64,000 nt of DNA from Fasciolopsis buskii (lineage: Eukaryota > Platyhelminthes > Trematoda > Plagiorchiida > Fasciolidae), in assembly GCA_008360955.1 (NCBI GenBank), contig LUCM01006645.1, forward strand, positions 136,479 to 200,478, given 5' to 3'. The first letter of the stretch is position 1; the number at the start of each line of letters is the position of its first letter. Made by a program: the position numbers and the translations under genes. Shown piece by piece: positions 10,901 to 24,800 of the stretch. Under the pieces are notes generated by a model. It was not told the DNA's origin. It was given only the letters and a program-made list of their open reading frames with translations, and did no database searches.

Positions 10901-13900
10901 ATGATGAATGAATACTGTGTCACATTCGGTAGTATTCTTGAGCTAGAAATCCCTCCTCTTCTGTGTTGGTCTTAAACTTATTAACCTGCAGTGGATCTCA
11001 CGTTATTCCTTTCGCACTCTTCTTCTGAGTGGATGGTGTCGGGAAGTGGCAATCAAAGCCAGAACATATTGGTGCAAACTTAGTTGGCGTTCACTCGAAC
11101 TAAACTGAACTGAACTGAACACAATCTTAGCTCAGATTATGCAAGTTTTGTTGAATCATAAATTTGTTTGATTAGACCCGTAAGCTTAGATACATACGGA
11201 TAAATTGGTTGTGTAACATACCCATGATACGGTTTGTTACGTAAACAATACAAATGAAACTGTGATTCGGTCGTTATGAACACGACACCAACAAATTTCT
11301 CCTGTAATTGCATACATTCTTATTTGATTTTGTTGGATTCTCGCATCCACTACCTTTTCTGTCTTTAGTGAGACTGTGGAATGGTGAATAGAAACCAAAT
11401 CAACGACGTACAGCGTAGTTAGATAACGCAACATACTAAATTACACCGAGCTGAGTATTTTGTGAAGCTTTCGAACTCTGTCATCGTACAACTTCTGGTT
11501 CACCAAATAATTTACCCGGAAGCAGTACACTTTCATGATCGAACTTTTTGTTAGTTAGCCACTCGATGTATGTTATGGATAAATTGTTCTGCCGTCTCTA
11601 TGAGTTTGCGTGCAGCTGGATATTAGTCGTGAATAACTAATTTGTCTTCCCGCATTTGTTGATTCACCTGTTTATTTCATCAAGGTCTCAGTAACTTCTC
11701 GATCTAGTGTTTCTCTCGAATCGGACGAATCCGATCATCTGATCAAGTAAAGTTCTCATCACTATTTAGTTGTCGTTATTTTTGTTGTTCCGTCATTCGA
11801 TCTGTCTCTTCGTGTTTGCCCCATAAAAGCACACTCGTCCTGCAGTCGTCACCGCTTTCCTGTTAATCAAACCGACACAAGGTCACATGATGCATCTGTT
11901 GTTCCAATCACACAGCTGTGATCTGCTTGTTCTTGTTTTCTCTCCCATCATCAATGTGTTCCACTGGTTGTTTATCGTTAGCATTATTTGTCCCCTAATC
12001 ATCCACGCTTCAAAAGTGCGCATTTCGCTCCGCGTTTTTCTGGTCTAAAATCCTGTCACCTCTGCCAGTGCCGCATTTTGGCGATTTTTCTATGTCATTC
12101 CCTTGTCTTTGTGTTCCTGTTTACTTGTGACCTCATCGTACTTATTCCAGCGATTCTCATTCACTCGGAAATCATCGCAGCCGTCACCGAAAAAAATAGT
12201 TCACATAGTAACGCATTTATTGACATAATCAAACAAGACAAAATGATACTTCATATACATTTTAATCAATTTTGGGATGCCATAATTATCATATTCTATA
12301 AGACGTGATTTCACTATCCCACTCGACCCGGTATATTGTTACGGTTTGGTTTCATTCTTTTACGCAGTATTCTATTTGTATCGGTTTGAGTATTTCCACT
12401 GTTTCTTTGAATTCAGTCGTCACACTAAGTCGTTTTCTCTCCTACTTAAGGTTTTAATGCGATTTTCTTTGTTTCTCGGTAAAATTACGATAAAAAACGC
12501 TTGAAGCTTCTGATCTATTCCCTTCTCCTTGTTTGACCAGTTCATCTTGATTGATTTACACCGTCGATCCTGTAACTTGTTTCATTTTGTCCTCAGCAGT
12601 CTTCGCTGCAGAATGACTCACTATCTGCGTTACTCTTTTTCAAGAGCACATTGCTGTAGTTATTAGTGAATCACTGCCCAAGATTGGTTACACATCATAA
12701 GTTTCTGTTCCTGGTCTGCTGGGAGCGCGAATCCTGGAGGTCCATCCGTCGACCGGGACGTCGTAGATTTATGACAATACGTTAAACTAGATGCACCGGT
12801 CTTTCAGATAATGCGTTTCCGGATGGCAAGCGTAAATAGTGGCCGGTTAAAAGAATTAGATCAACCTCATCCAAGTGGCACTCTCTTGCCTATCCTCTCG
12901 TCGCTGTTGTATTGGACTGATAGTAATATTCCTGCCGACCGAAGGTGTTCAAGTGGCCAATACCACAGCGTTTAAACTTGAGTGCACCAAATTTGACTCT
13001 CCCTACCCCCGGCCATTTTAACATGAAGTTGCGGGCTCCTTTCCAAAATTATACCAATTAACCTCTGTATGAAGAGAATGTAAAATTGTAGTAAAAAACT
13101 GAATCTGAATGTACTCATTAAGTGTAAAACAAAATATCCCAAGGATCCATAAAAATGGAGTACCAGCGATTCATCACTTCCATGCACATAAGATTTTCCG
13201 GAACGACTGGACTTGCTCAGTGCCGATACCCGACCAACTATTGTTTGCCATGTTATTTCGGAATCATTTCTCGGAACAGTTTGGGAATCTTTGTAAAACT
13301 CTCAGAATTTCAGCCTGATTTACTGCTCGCCGTTTTCATCCTGCATTACACTTTCGTGCGAATATGCATGTACCATGCCGTAATGAACTGACAAGGAGAC
13401 CACACTGGTGCATCAATCAGAACGAAAATGCTAAGGAGCGAAAATCCGGTTGAACTTCCCAATGAGCTTGCAAACCTTTAAGGCGGATTAAGAATAGTTT
13501 GCACCGCTTAGTGTTTACGTGAACGAAACTTGGAGGTCTGCAAAGAGAGCTATTTCATATCACTTTCGTCACAATGTTAATCTGTAACATGAGTTAAACA
13601 GTCGTGCAACAAGTTCTGAAATGAACATAATCTTACAATCTCCAGCTTCATTGAGAGTACATTCCATCGCAGTGAAGCAGGCCACATTCTATCCAGTGCC
13701 GAGTATGTTCTCTTAGATAGGCTACGAAGCTCCCAGTTGGGAACAAATTTGATCTAATGGCGTACTGAGATATACTACCATGCCATTTCCCACGTTAGTT
13801 TGAAATTGTGTCAAAATTATTCGGATTTGCATCCAAAATATTCGGGCGTGGGTGGGAACATGTCTCTGTTTCACAAGAATTTTCATGAGCGAATTAGTTC

Positions 13901-15596
13901 GCAGATTGTGAAACAATGCACAGATAACCAGTGAGCACAAATGGGCCCATGCGAGCTGGATCACGTCTCGTCCCATGCAGATGAGATTTTCATAAGTCAG
14001 TTGAGTAATATTTCCGAAAAGTTTTAACATAATTTGGAATAATTTTGGCACAGCTCTGAAACGGTGTTTGAAATAGTATAGAAGTTCAAAAGCTAATCAG
14101 TAAACTGACCAACAGTTGCCCCTAAGATTTTTCCCACCTCTATCCCGTATCTGTCTCATGTGCTTTGGTACCATAACGTTTTTGAATTAGGGTTACTCTT
14201 ATGTCCTCATGAGCATTGGGTGGTGTTTTGTTGTAATCAAGGTCGATACATCTGTTCCACGTAGGCGCACGAGAAACACGTCCATACCTATGCGATGATG
14301 AAAGACCCAATAAAGCAAATTATGTTATTTCGTACAAATTGTATCACTTTATTGGTCCAGTTGTGATTGTTCGCCTCTTCATTCTTTTCCACCTGTCGCT
14401 TTTCTGTTACTTTGGTTTATAATGTTGATCACCTTTATTTCCTCTGTTAAATTCCTATTTGCTTCCAATCACTTTCGATTCTTTATTGTTCCATTTCCTT
14501 CGAGTTGTTTAGAAGACACTAAGTTCTGCCAGAACACTTTTCTAGCAACGATACTCGGTCAGTGAAAAGGATGATGAAACGAGAATTTCAGCTTCTAGAA
14601 TTCCCACAAACTCCGGATAATTGCTTTCGCCGTTGAGATTTTGTGGACATTTAATCGCACTAGTCCAGATTTTATCTTGAATTATCACATACTGTGACCT
14701 CTGTTGCCTGTGGAATGTTTGCGTTTCAGTGACCGTTCCGTCATCTCTCCGCGTGATAATCATCATAGAAAAATAAGGTCACATTGATTTTCTCACTGTT
14801 TATGCTATGCTCACTACCTTCCGTTCAGCTAACGGTTAGTCGCACGGAGCGTTTTCGAGAGAAGCGTCTGAGGTTTTTTCTCTATTTGTGCATTATGAAG
14901 TGTAAACAGTAGTTAGCAATTTTTCCCTAACGTTTTCCACTTACCCCTTAGCTAAAGATTACCAGTTCGATCCCGATTTGCGACTAGCGAATATTTTATC
15001 GACGCGATCCGGCTTTTTATGCTCAAATTCCAAACAGAGATAAACGTGCATTAGGTAATAGCTTGGATAAACGATCTTCCAAATCGGAAAAGTGCATCGT
15101 ACGTGCAGTAACATAAGATAAAGGTTGCCATGAGTTGGAACGTGTTTAGTGTACCAGTCAGTTTTCCGCACTCACTACAATCAGGAATTAGCACGGGACC
15201 GGCAGTCAGTTGATGCACGTAAAAAATGTAATTTGTCAAAATGAAATTTTCTCACTCATTTGCGTTCAGTTGTGTTGCATTGCTCTCACCTTTCAGTTTC
15301 ATCGATCGCCTCATGGGTTGTCAGTGGGCGTTTTCAACTCTGTCACCCTTTTCATTAGAGCGATTTATTGGTTTTGTCCTATATTTTGATGTTATCCCTC
15401 TACAATATTTTTATTAAAAACAGGTTTCTTGTTTTCAACTGTTTTACAGCTCCATGGGCAATTTCGCAACTGGTTCATTATGCCCATCTGGATGTTGCTT
15501 GCGCACTGTCTTATCGAAATTGACAAATACACCACAATCACTTACATTACATTTCTCTCTTCTCCCTTTGAAACTTTCTTATCCAACCTTTTTCAG
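10901..15596. other. Long intron stretch, no gene recognised
   Basis: Remaining 4.7 kb of the intron before the terminal KASH-gene exon. I found no convincing exon or recognisable transposon. Open frames such as 11988-12308 (+) and 13722-14051 (-) show no known motif and have low-complexity, intron-like composition. A pyrimidine tract ending TTTTTCAG leads into the acceptor at 15596. A second, weaker acceptor-like site ends at 15449. Confidence 0.45.
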
Positions 15597-16518
15597 CTAC
15601 GACAAAGATGTCGACGTCTCTTGGGCATCAGAAACGACCGCTCACAGTGTGGTACCATCGGACAACACATCCTGCGGTCTGACAGTCACTTTAAGCCAGC
15701 ACAGTCATCAACCAGCCACTACTCCAAGTCAGCAACATCATTCAGAACGAAATCAGACGTATCTGCATCCCAATCCGGATTCAACCCCATCTCCTCGATC
15801 GGGCGAAGATCCTCTGCTGTTAACTATAAACAATCTGGATAATGCTTTTCCCAAGACTGTCGTTAATAGTTTACATGACGACGAAACAGACCCGGTGTCT
15901 TGCAACCCCGATCCGAATCAAATAAAACCCAAAGAAAGCAAGATTTTAACAGATGAAGATACAGAATTTCTTGTGCCTCCTGTACAACTCGCCACTCCAC
16001 CAAACGTAACAAACCGTTTTCCATCCGACCGATCAAGTGTTGATCGGCCTTTCGGTTTGTGGCACTTTCTATCCCCCCAGTACCTTTCGGAGTTGTGGAA
16101 CCAAATTCCACAATGGTTGTCCATTCGACTATCTACACGTAATTTAGAAATTATCAACAGTCCCGAGATCAGAACTGCCAGCCATTCTGTTGACAGTTCA
16201 TCTCGAGTCCGTTTGTGGTCTCATTTCATGTGTGACTGGCCCGTGCGTCGACCCTTGTTACGTTGGTCTAATCGTCCATGGAACCGGGATTTGTTGATTG
16301 GAACGGTCTCCGTACTGTTTTTGATCATCGCGTTCCCGTACTTTGTTCATCTTCTCCTTGTGTTGCTCTCTATTCTCTCGCCAGTTGAAGATGCACAAAT
16401 TACTACCTCGTGTGTTTACCGCTGGTCCCGTCTGTTCTCGTGGTTTCCAGACACACAGGAAATGGGTCCTGGTCGTACACTAGCCAAAACGTGGCCTCGT
16501 CATGCGCCCCCATTTTGA
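15597..16518 (+). CDS. Terminal exon: single-pass membrane protein with KASH-like tail
   Basis: The frame that stays open to the stop at 16516-16518 is read from 15598. It encodes a long Ser/Thr/Pro/Asn-rich region (acidic around LTDEDTEF), then WNQIPQWL, a basic patch and PVRRPLLRWSNRPWNRD. Next is one strongly hydrophobic span, LLIGTVSVLFLIIAF with PYFVHLLLVLLSIL (about 16290-16380). The tail after it begins SPVEDAQITTSCVYRWSRL and ends PRHAPPF. A C-terminal membrane anchor followed by a short luminal tail with a Cys near its start and Pro near its end is the layout of KASH-domain nuclear-envelope proteins, which bind SUN proteins. The usual ending is PPPX, so this fit is approximate. A second frame, phase 0 with the upstream exon, is open only to 15842. 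It begins LRQRCRRLLGIRNDR, and that conflict is unresolved. Confidence 0.6.
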
Positions 16519-19295
16519 ACACATCGATTGTAATATGTTATATTCGCTCATCGTTTTTGAAATGATCTTACTGTGAATGTTTTTCAGACCATATCATCCA
16601 AGGCATTGTGAGTTGATTCTCACTGCACTACAACATGTGCCATTTTATTCTTTCGTTTTAGTTCATAACATACTCGCTGTGCGTTGTCCCTAATTCATTC
16701 TCAATCGACGTGACACTTCTTTGTGGAGTGAGAAAGTCAGTGTAAAATGGAGTATAGAAAGTAAACTAACCTATATACTGTTGACCATCTGCCTTGTTCG
16801 TCTGTCTGTGTATCTGCCTATCTGTGTGTATACTGCTTGCTCGCTCGTGGTCCACCTATAAAAATCCATGTTTGTATGCATTCGCGTTTTAATTGGGACG
16901 AAGATTCGGATGATCGACTTTTTCAAGGCCACTCTCCTCAGATCTAGCCAGTAGACCTTTTTTGCTTACGAATCATCACATTCGGTTGGTAAGTGTTTAA
17001 ATAGGATGTCTGGTAGTTGTAACCACATCGGCATGAGACTCAATATTTGAATCGTCCCTTGTATTTGTAGGCTCTTCCCCGTCCGTTTACTGAAATCCTT
17101 TCGTTCGAATAAAGTAGTCATTGGCATCTGATTGGTCAGCGATATTCCCACAGCTCTTGCTAGCTCAAACCTTTCCCACGGTTTCGGATATGTGAAACAT
17201 CAACTTTTGTCTCGAGTCCGCATAGATGCAGTACTTCCTCGAATCTTGTCTTGGTTTTCTGACAACAAGTTTGTATTTGGTTTTCGAAATATGAACATCA
17301 CTTGCAGTGATCGAAGTTGGTGGTTGGCGAAATCGGGGTCCGAGTGAAGTTGAACCGTTCTGCACTTGATGCAGTTTGATGTATGCGTTCGATAGAAAGA
17401 TCAATATATTTTCCAAGATGTATATAAAGCTTGATTACATTCACCATACCATGGATACGCTGCCGAATATGACCAACAATAGGTTTTACTTTGACAAGTG
17501 TGATGATCTGAGCTCGTTGATATTGAGTGCATTGTTTGTGTGAGGTAGGGATAATCAACAGAATAGCGGCTCATTGAAGTGTGATCAATATCGGCGGAAA
17601 CAAGTAGTCTCAGAATCTGAGACTCTAGAATCTAAATCCCGTGTGTGCTGCCTGCAGTGTTAATAATAATTAGAAGTTGACGGAATTCGATGGTCATTTG
17701 AACGCAACTCTGTCGTACTCACGCACACACAGACACACAAACAGGAAAGCATGGAAAGCGCGATTAGCACATCATATAACGGCATAACGACGACCTTGAT
17801 ACTACTGGCTGGATGCGCCAAGACCCAACATGAAAGAGCACATAGGTGTCCTCAACGGTTCTGACGGTGAGACACTGTGCTTCAAACGTAGATGCGGTAC
17901 GGAAGCACCCGAAACAGACGCTCAGTTATTCGTTTGATTTACGTCGCGCTGTGTGGTGACTGGGATAAAGTCAGTTGATATTGTCTTTGGGTATTTGGCC
18001 GAAATAAGCAACCTAATTACGTACTCTTCTGTCACCTTATTTCGTCTTATTTTCGACTAATCAATTTTATTAGGTCCACTTTGATTGCTTAGAGAGTCAA
18101 ACTTGTGAAACAGTCTGAGTGAGTGCGTCTTGTTGTTGAGGCTTTCGCATGTGAAATCTATTTCAAATTGACAACCTATCCGTATGAGCTTGTCGGTTGT
18201 GCTCTCAGTCAGCCGAAACTTACGCTGTCGGCTTATTTCACAACCTCACTTGACGATGCAGCCAACCACAGCAGACCTACTGACTGGTTTTCCAAATGGA
18301 CGACAATTACATGTAGTCAGACTATAGATCTTAGCTGACCATCCAAGTGAATAACATCACCTTTTTCCACTCAGCGCACATTCACGCATCACGGAAAAAG
18401 TCATGCATCCACATTGAGTGCTTGTTATTACTTCGCTGCACCAGAGTTACGTTGGAACCACAGGAACGCAGCCGTTCTTCCTTTGGTCGAACTGTTGCCC
18501 TTCCAGTCCGTTGTAACGAGGCCTCTGCTGCGTCATTCTGTGACTTGCAATGGTGTTTACTCGGGTTTTCCTTGAATATCACCGCCGATTCTGTTCTGGG
18601 GTACAGCTGATTGCTTTGGTTTTGCGAATCCGTCGACGATAGCCTAGTTTCGGCGGAATCCAGTGGCAGACATGGAGTACTTCTTGCCAGACGGACCATT
18701 AAAAACCAAATTAGTTTTTCTGCTGGTTGAGATTAACTTTTAATGGTTTACTTCGCAGTTCGAATCCCATTTTGTCCTCACCAAATATACGATGAAGATG
18801 CTCATCAGAGTGAATGATAAGACTGGTATACAGTTAATGTGAGTTGGACTTCCATATTGGAAAACTAACTGTTTCCAAAAAATTGTTCATGTATTCTCTG
18901 ACGCGTAGGAGTGGTCTCTTGAGATTTTCCATTGGCCACTTTTGTAGTTATTTCCCGGCAGCCTATCCAACAATGAGTCAGGTGGTCCTTTCCTCACTTA
19001 AACGAAAACCCAGTCATCCAAACTGCTTATCCTCGGGGTGGGAATGTCACTCCGCTCCCGTAATGATGGCCAGATTGTGTCAGCTCGAGATCAAGGGCTG
19101 CGAAAACTGGACTGAAGGAAATCGTGGCACATTCGTGTCCTGTAGGCCAATTGGATCGTATTAAGAAATGAGCCTTGTGTTGTCGAATTCCAGGCCACTT
19201 GTACTTAGCACATGATAAGCTGTGTTATTGTGGTTTACATAGGTTATATTAATCGGCGTTTCATGTCTTCAGATGATGCTTCTTAGTAGAATTTG
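16519..19295. other. 3' flank of KASH gene and intergenic sequence
   Basis: 3' untranslated region followed by intergenic sequence. A canonical AATAAA lies at 17108-17113. No gene recognised. The open frame at 18844-19164 (+) encodes a Ser/Cys-containing peptide without known motif. Confidence 0.4.
17108..17113 (+). other. Candidate polyadenylation signal AATAAA
   Basis: AATAAA, about 590 bases after the stop codon of the terminal exon at 16518. It is the first canonical hexamer I noticed downstream. Isolated hexamers occur by chance in AT-rich DNA. Confidence 0.35.
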
Positions 19296-19322
19296 CACAC
19301 ACACACACACACACACACACAC
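19296..19322. repeat. (CA)n microsatellite
   Basis: An uninterrupted run of CA dinucleotides of about 13 units, directly upstream of a short exon-like open stretch. Confidence 0.95.
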
Positions 19323-19364
19323 GCAGGCGTAATGTATTCCTTTATTTTGCACCCGCGTCGGACC

Positions 19365-19520
19365 ATGGTTTGCACCAAACAAATCACACCAGTGGCTGAG
19401 GATCGATGCACTGAGCGCTGGAAAAAGCAAGATAGAAAAGAGTGTAAGGCCTTTCTGCGATTCATTTGCAGCGAGAAATACATCAGTAATCCGACAGTAC
19501 ATGCTGAAAGTTTCCTGAAG
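19365..19520 (+). CDS. Possible isolated coding exon, unknown product
   Basis: From an ATG at 19365 the frame is open for 52 codons to AAG at 19518-19520, followed at once by a good donor, gtgagt. The peptide begins MVCTKQITPVAEDRC and continues with CTERWKKQDRKECKAF and FICSEKYI, rich in Cys and charged residues, unlike the surrounding translations. I do not recognise it. It could be a first exon, a part of an unknown transposon gene, or chance. No partner exon was found. It lies between the two identified genes, on the same strand. Confidence 0.25.
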
Positions 19521-22500
19521 GTGAGTCATTAGGTACACGATGAAAGTATCACTCGTTCAAACGCTATCAGCTACCTGCATTGGGACCGAGTTGGATTCGT
19601 GGTGTATCTACGTTGAGGTTCTGACAACTACCGCCCATCCTACGTTTCTCAACTTAAACAATAGTGCAGAGATGTCAGGGCTATGGACGGCACTGAAACA
19701 CTAATGGTTAAACACCCAAAAGATCGCAACACTTGACTGACCTCAAATGACCGCGGAGTGACCAACATAGATAGTAGAAGCGGAGGCTTAACGTCCACGC
19801 GCACAATGCACAAGACCACGTAGACACAAATACAAGATGTTGGAATGTATTCTTTTATCACACGATTGTTTTAGGTTGTCATCTCAGTTTCATTAGCCTG
19901 AAAAGCAGTCTTGGGATTATCTGCGGTAATCGAAACGTTTACAGATTACCAGCTATTTTGATTAAGCTGTTGTTGAACAAGAAAAGTTTTCATACTACAA
20001 GCCATCGTTTGTGGAAATGTTTAGCTAACACAGACAAGAACTTTTGTGCAATCATTAATTGTTCACGCCGGTAACTATGATGCGAAATTTTCCATCTATA
20101 GGATTTTTCGTCCCTAAGGGGTCACTGAAAATCAAACAATGGTCACAACCTGGCTTAGAGTGCACTCATCCGTTTGACCAGTAAGATTGATACAAAAGAC
20201 ACATCGCATTGAAATTTACTAACCCAGTCACGAGGCTGAACGGGTTTATTTGGGTAACGTGAGCGATTTTATCTTGGCTACCTAGACGCTTTGATGATAA
20301 GATTCTGGTGTGAATATACATTAATGATGAATCCTCCTTCCTGGTGTCTGTTTACCATAGAGAGTGCTAGGACATCAATAATCCAGGAGCGGACTCGCGT
20401 TCTTATGCAGTAACTAATAGTTCACTGACTACAATCCCATCCCCACGATAAGTTACGCAATTGTTAAATGCTTACCAAGTATAAAGGAACACATCTTGAC
20501 AAATATGAATAGGTTTTTGGAACGTTCAGTTAGATTTCATGAAATCCAGCCATCTATCCAGGTAAAGTGGATTTATTGTTTGTCTGTATATTTGTACTAA
20601 CAACCCGAATTGCATATTTTGAAAGCATAACTAAGCGGGTTCGCTGTCCAGTTGCTTATTTTGGTGAACGGCCATTCAAACAGTCGTCACAATACCCGAT
20701 ATTCATTTTGAAATGGTATTTGTTGTACAGCATGCTCACGGTTGAACACTATGTAGTAACAGTTAGGTTAACGCTTCAGTCTATAGCAGTTGTTTAGAGC
20801 GCAAACGGCCCAAGTTTTGATATTGCTTCAAGTGCCTGTTTTAGTGGACACAATCCTAGTTTTATTCAATATGGCAGGAAATTTCGGGTCTGCAAATGTA
20901 TTTACTGATTAACTGAAGCATGTCTCGCTATTTGTCCAGTTCATCAAAACCAAAATAAGACAAATACTGTAAGGTGTTGTCATTTTGCTTTAGTCTTTTC
21001 GGTTTCATACGTAGAGGATATCAGTCCAGTAATAAAAAAACGATCTGATCAACAGACGTTCCTCTGAAGGCATCAAGAATCGCAAGGTTTCAAGGTTACG
21101 AGAAATGGAAATTTGTTGGTTGCATCAGTATCCTTTGCACACCGACGTGGTCAAACTCTCAGCATCAAGCCTCTTCAGCTTGAAGGTCACGGGTCCAAAG
21201 CAACTTACCTCTTATCAATTCTCCAACGTGGCAGCCCTCAGACAACCACGATTCTCTTGCCGTTTCAAAGATCAAGTGATTGAGAGAAAAGAAAAAGACA
21301 GAACCGGAAAACGTAAGTTATATTGCGTAATGGGATTAGAGATACCGTAATGAAGACTACATGATTCGAGTTCGGATTAACCAATTGCGAACCTGTTTTT
21401 TCCCTTCAGCAATTTGCTTCCGCGCAGATCATCCTGGATTTTAGTTTTACTAGCTATCAAAAGGTATTTTCAATTCAATGTGCGTTCGAAAAGTCGCTGT
21501 GATACCAGTCGGTTCACTTGGCTAATGTATGTCATCCTATTTGCATGTGAATGGGGAAGCTACGCGCCAGAGATCGAATTCATCAACCGGCGAGGTCTGC
21601 GGTTCTGTAGATTCAGCTTGATGGCGTGTGACTTATGTAGCAGCTCAAGGCCACACTAAGCCTGCTTTGTACCTGCTTCGTTAGGTGAGCATGTATGTAG
21701 GTCATTCTAATAGGAAAGAGCTTTTCGGGGGCCTGGAGTACCGGATCTTGAATACCCCTTTTTCAACAACAGATGCCACTGAATCGTTAAAGATAACCAT
21801 TGATGTTAATTGTTTCTCAGTGATACGGCTCTTTTCTCTTCAGTATATCGAAAGAGCAGGTATTTCTGGCACGATAATGGGGCATTTTTTATCTTACTTC
21901 TTTCGCAAGCTATTTAGGTGAAGGTAGATAAATTTTGGTATCTAATATTCCTGCTATTTTCCGACGGGCACATTGATGCTTCAGTGAATTTGCTCACTTC
22001 ATGATGTTGATTGCAAAAACCAGAAGTATTCATCTAAGTTCTTACCCAACGAAACAGAAGTGTTGATGCACAGAATGAAATGGAAAACAATAAGGCGAAC
22101 TGGTAACATCTCGCAACATTTGTATTTTTTCGTATAGAATAATTGCTGATTTGAGAAGGTCTATAACAAATCGGCTATAAATCCTCCCTCCCATCCACAT
22201 ACAGAGCTATTGAATGCCCATACTATTAAATACTAAAAAGACTCATAAGGTCCCGTTCTCTCAGCCTCGTAATTTTACCCGGGATTATGAGATTAGTGAA
22301 ACTGTACGGATTGCCTGTATCAGAAAGCTGTCTGCCCGGCTTTGGAATTTGGCTACTAAACTGTCACCGGTGTGAATGTTGTGGAATTGTGGATTTAAAT
22401 TTTCGCGTTTTCGTTTTAGTTGGAACGGACTTTCTTCTTAGCCTTGCGATCACTGAGTTTGGTGTACAGATCACAAGTGCTTCATCGCCATCCGAGGGTG

Positions 22501-24639
22501 ACATTATCAAGCCGTTGACAATAATCTTCAATGGTTAAATTAATTCTGCTCGCAGCTAATACTTTGACTTCACACAGCAGTTTAATTTGTAAACTTGTAT
22601 GCCATCAAACCTTTTAAATGGCCGTGTGATTTTATCTCATCCCGTAAATAAGAGCTTGCCGTGAGACAGTTTACGCTTGGCGATCACATAACTTCGAACT
22701 CCAGCGTTCGTAACTATTTTTAGTGGCCAGCTGCATGCAGCCGCTGAAGTCGGAATGGTGCAAGATGCCCTCCAAAGTATTTGAATGTTGCAAATCCACA
22801 GGAAATGACAATCATAATAATAGCTCAACGCGAAGCGACACCGCCTGATTCAAATTTAGCCTTATCTGTAATCTCGAGCAAAAGAAGAGGAACTAAGTGT
22901 TGGACTTTTGTTCAGAATTAAAAGTCTACGGTTGATTTGTGAGTAAAAAGCCAGCATCTCTATCTCACCATTGACGGTGTTGTCAGTAGTTTATAATTAG
23001 CGAGATTCACTATGGATTAGTGCCAAAATCATCTAGGCTCAAACCAGCTCTTCGGAAGTAGGAGATAACTACTCTCCGGTGTAGTACTTGAGTGAAAACA
23101 GGCGGTACGTTTGACATATCACTGACTGGACAAAACTAAAAGGAAAGCATGTGCACGCAAACTCAATTCGGCTTTGTATCTGCAGGATAAAAAAGGCATC
23201 ACATCAAATGCCTGGAGAGTCTGTTCATTAAATATTCTACAGAAGGTGCTCAACTTCATTACGACAGTTCTTCAAGGCAGCAGCTACCCAGGAAATTGTG
23301 GAAAGAGCAATGCGAGTGATGACAAAGCCGAAAGCCTGAGATGTCGCAGGCCGAAATGAAAGGAGTATTGGCTGGTGTTCCTTGCAGAATGGCCTTTTTG
23401 TAGGAATCCCTTACTAGACCTTTCAAAATTGCCATTAGGCTTATCCAAAAAAGGTACCCAGAATAAGGGCAAATTATGCATATTAACCGCTACTTTGGTA
23501 GTATGTTCATCTAGAAGATTCTGCTATGAAGTTTGCCTCAGTTACCCGACTACACAATAACGGCTGGTATGAAAGAATACTCCCTGCACTGGTCATGGCA
23601 GATATGGAAAAATAACTAGTGCCACCCTAGCACGACTAAGAGATATCGGCGATCGCATCAATTCCAATCAGTCAAACTGAATCATCCAACAAGTGCCGCC
23701 TAATCGATCCAAATAAATACGTACAAGAAAACTTGGGATTATGCACGACTGACTGCCATTTGCACTATGTCTGTCGACCACAGGTCATCCGGTCAGACTT
23801 ACACATAGAAGGTATCCGACTCGAATTTTTATCTCATTAGAGCTCATCAGTGGTGCAAAACTTTCAAACTGCAATGGGTATGTTGGCACCAAACCACTAA
23901 GCCCCGTTCAGACTAAGCAGAATTACCAAATTAAGTTTGTTCAGCTGTCACCCTCAGTGACAGCCAGCAGTGCTCGATAAGGGTGACTTAATAAATGTTC
24001 ATTTCCTCAACCTTTTGTTAATGTCAACACTGGTACAAACCCTCATCACAATCCTTTAACTTCGACGCACGATTTTTGCCATTCCACTAGCTGTGAAGGA
24101 GCGAGATCAAAATAGATCGAAGGTCATCCTGTGTGAAAGTTATTTTCGAGAAGGCTGTTCCTGTAAAATTTAGTGAAAAATATGGTGTGAACATTTTTTT
24201 GCTTTCATGTCTATTGTAGTTGCTTCAGATGTTTTAGTGTGAGCCAACTGGTGACAATGATGAGGATGTACTTGCGTTCAGTGTGTGCATTAACCTCGAG
24301 CTGTTTTATGTTCCCAACTTCGGTAAGATATGGAAAACTTCAAGTTTATTATTTTTATCCGTTCTTTATTTTTGTCAGGAACTGAATGTGCAAACTGTCA
24401 TAACGTCCTTTCAACATTCAGGCCTCCTGGCTGCATAAGTCGCACGTCTTGGACAACGCCAGCAATCGGCAGTAACGGGCAATGCTTAACTCTTCCTCAA
24501 CATACCGAGTGGACGTTAAGATCAACTAAATCAATGCTGAAGTTATTCATGGACGAATCAAACTGCAACAATTGATGACCATGCAGTTTTGGGTCATCAA
24601 AAGTGATTTGTAAGGCAATTCTGTTTTTCTGGTCTAATG
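19521..24639. other. Intergenic stretch, no gene recognised
   Basis: About 5 kb of moderately AT-rich sequence. The many short open frames lack motifs and splice context. Low-copy decayed repeats may be present but cannot be identified by eye. Confidence 0.4.
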
Positions 24640-24800
24640 GAATAGCTAATTTCGGCTTATCACGGCTTTTACAATAATGAAACTTGAACCAACCTGCTTT
24701 GATTTCGGTTGCTACTTCATGACACCGGATTTACCAACGAGAAACAATAATAGTAGTAATAGTTTGAAGAACTATAAAGATTTCGAATGGAAGACCGCTC
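24640..24800 (-). repeat. Fragment of RTE-like 3' untranslated region
   Basis: This stretch (AACCTGCTTTGATTTCGGTT near 24690, then GTTTGAAGAACTAT near 24761 and CGCGACTGTGGCA near 24800) resembles the sequence at about 7450-7610, which lies in the 3' region of the minus-strand RTE-like copy. The similarity is interrupted, and the match was judged by eye. Confidence 0.5.

Noticed and set aside
18382..18699. 105-codon minus-strand frame overlapping an 87-codon plus-strand frame
   Set aside because: Neither frame has motifs, and overlapping open frames in a less AT-rich patch are expected by chance.
24379..24420. TECANCHNVLST after a TTTTGTCAG acceptor, considered as the start of a LIM domain
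   Set aside because: Only one CxxC is present, the expected His/Cys partners do not follow, and there is no suitable donor.
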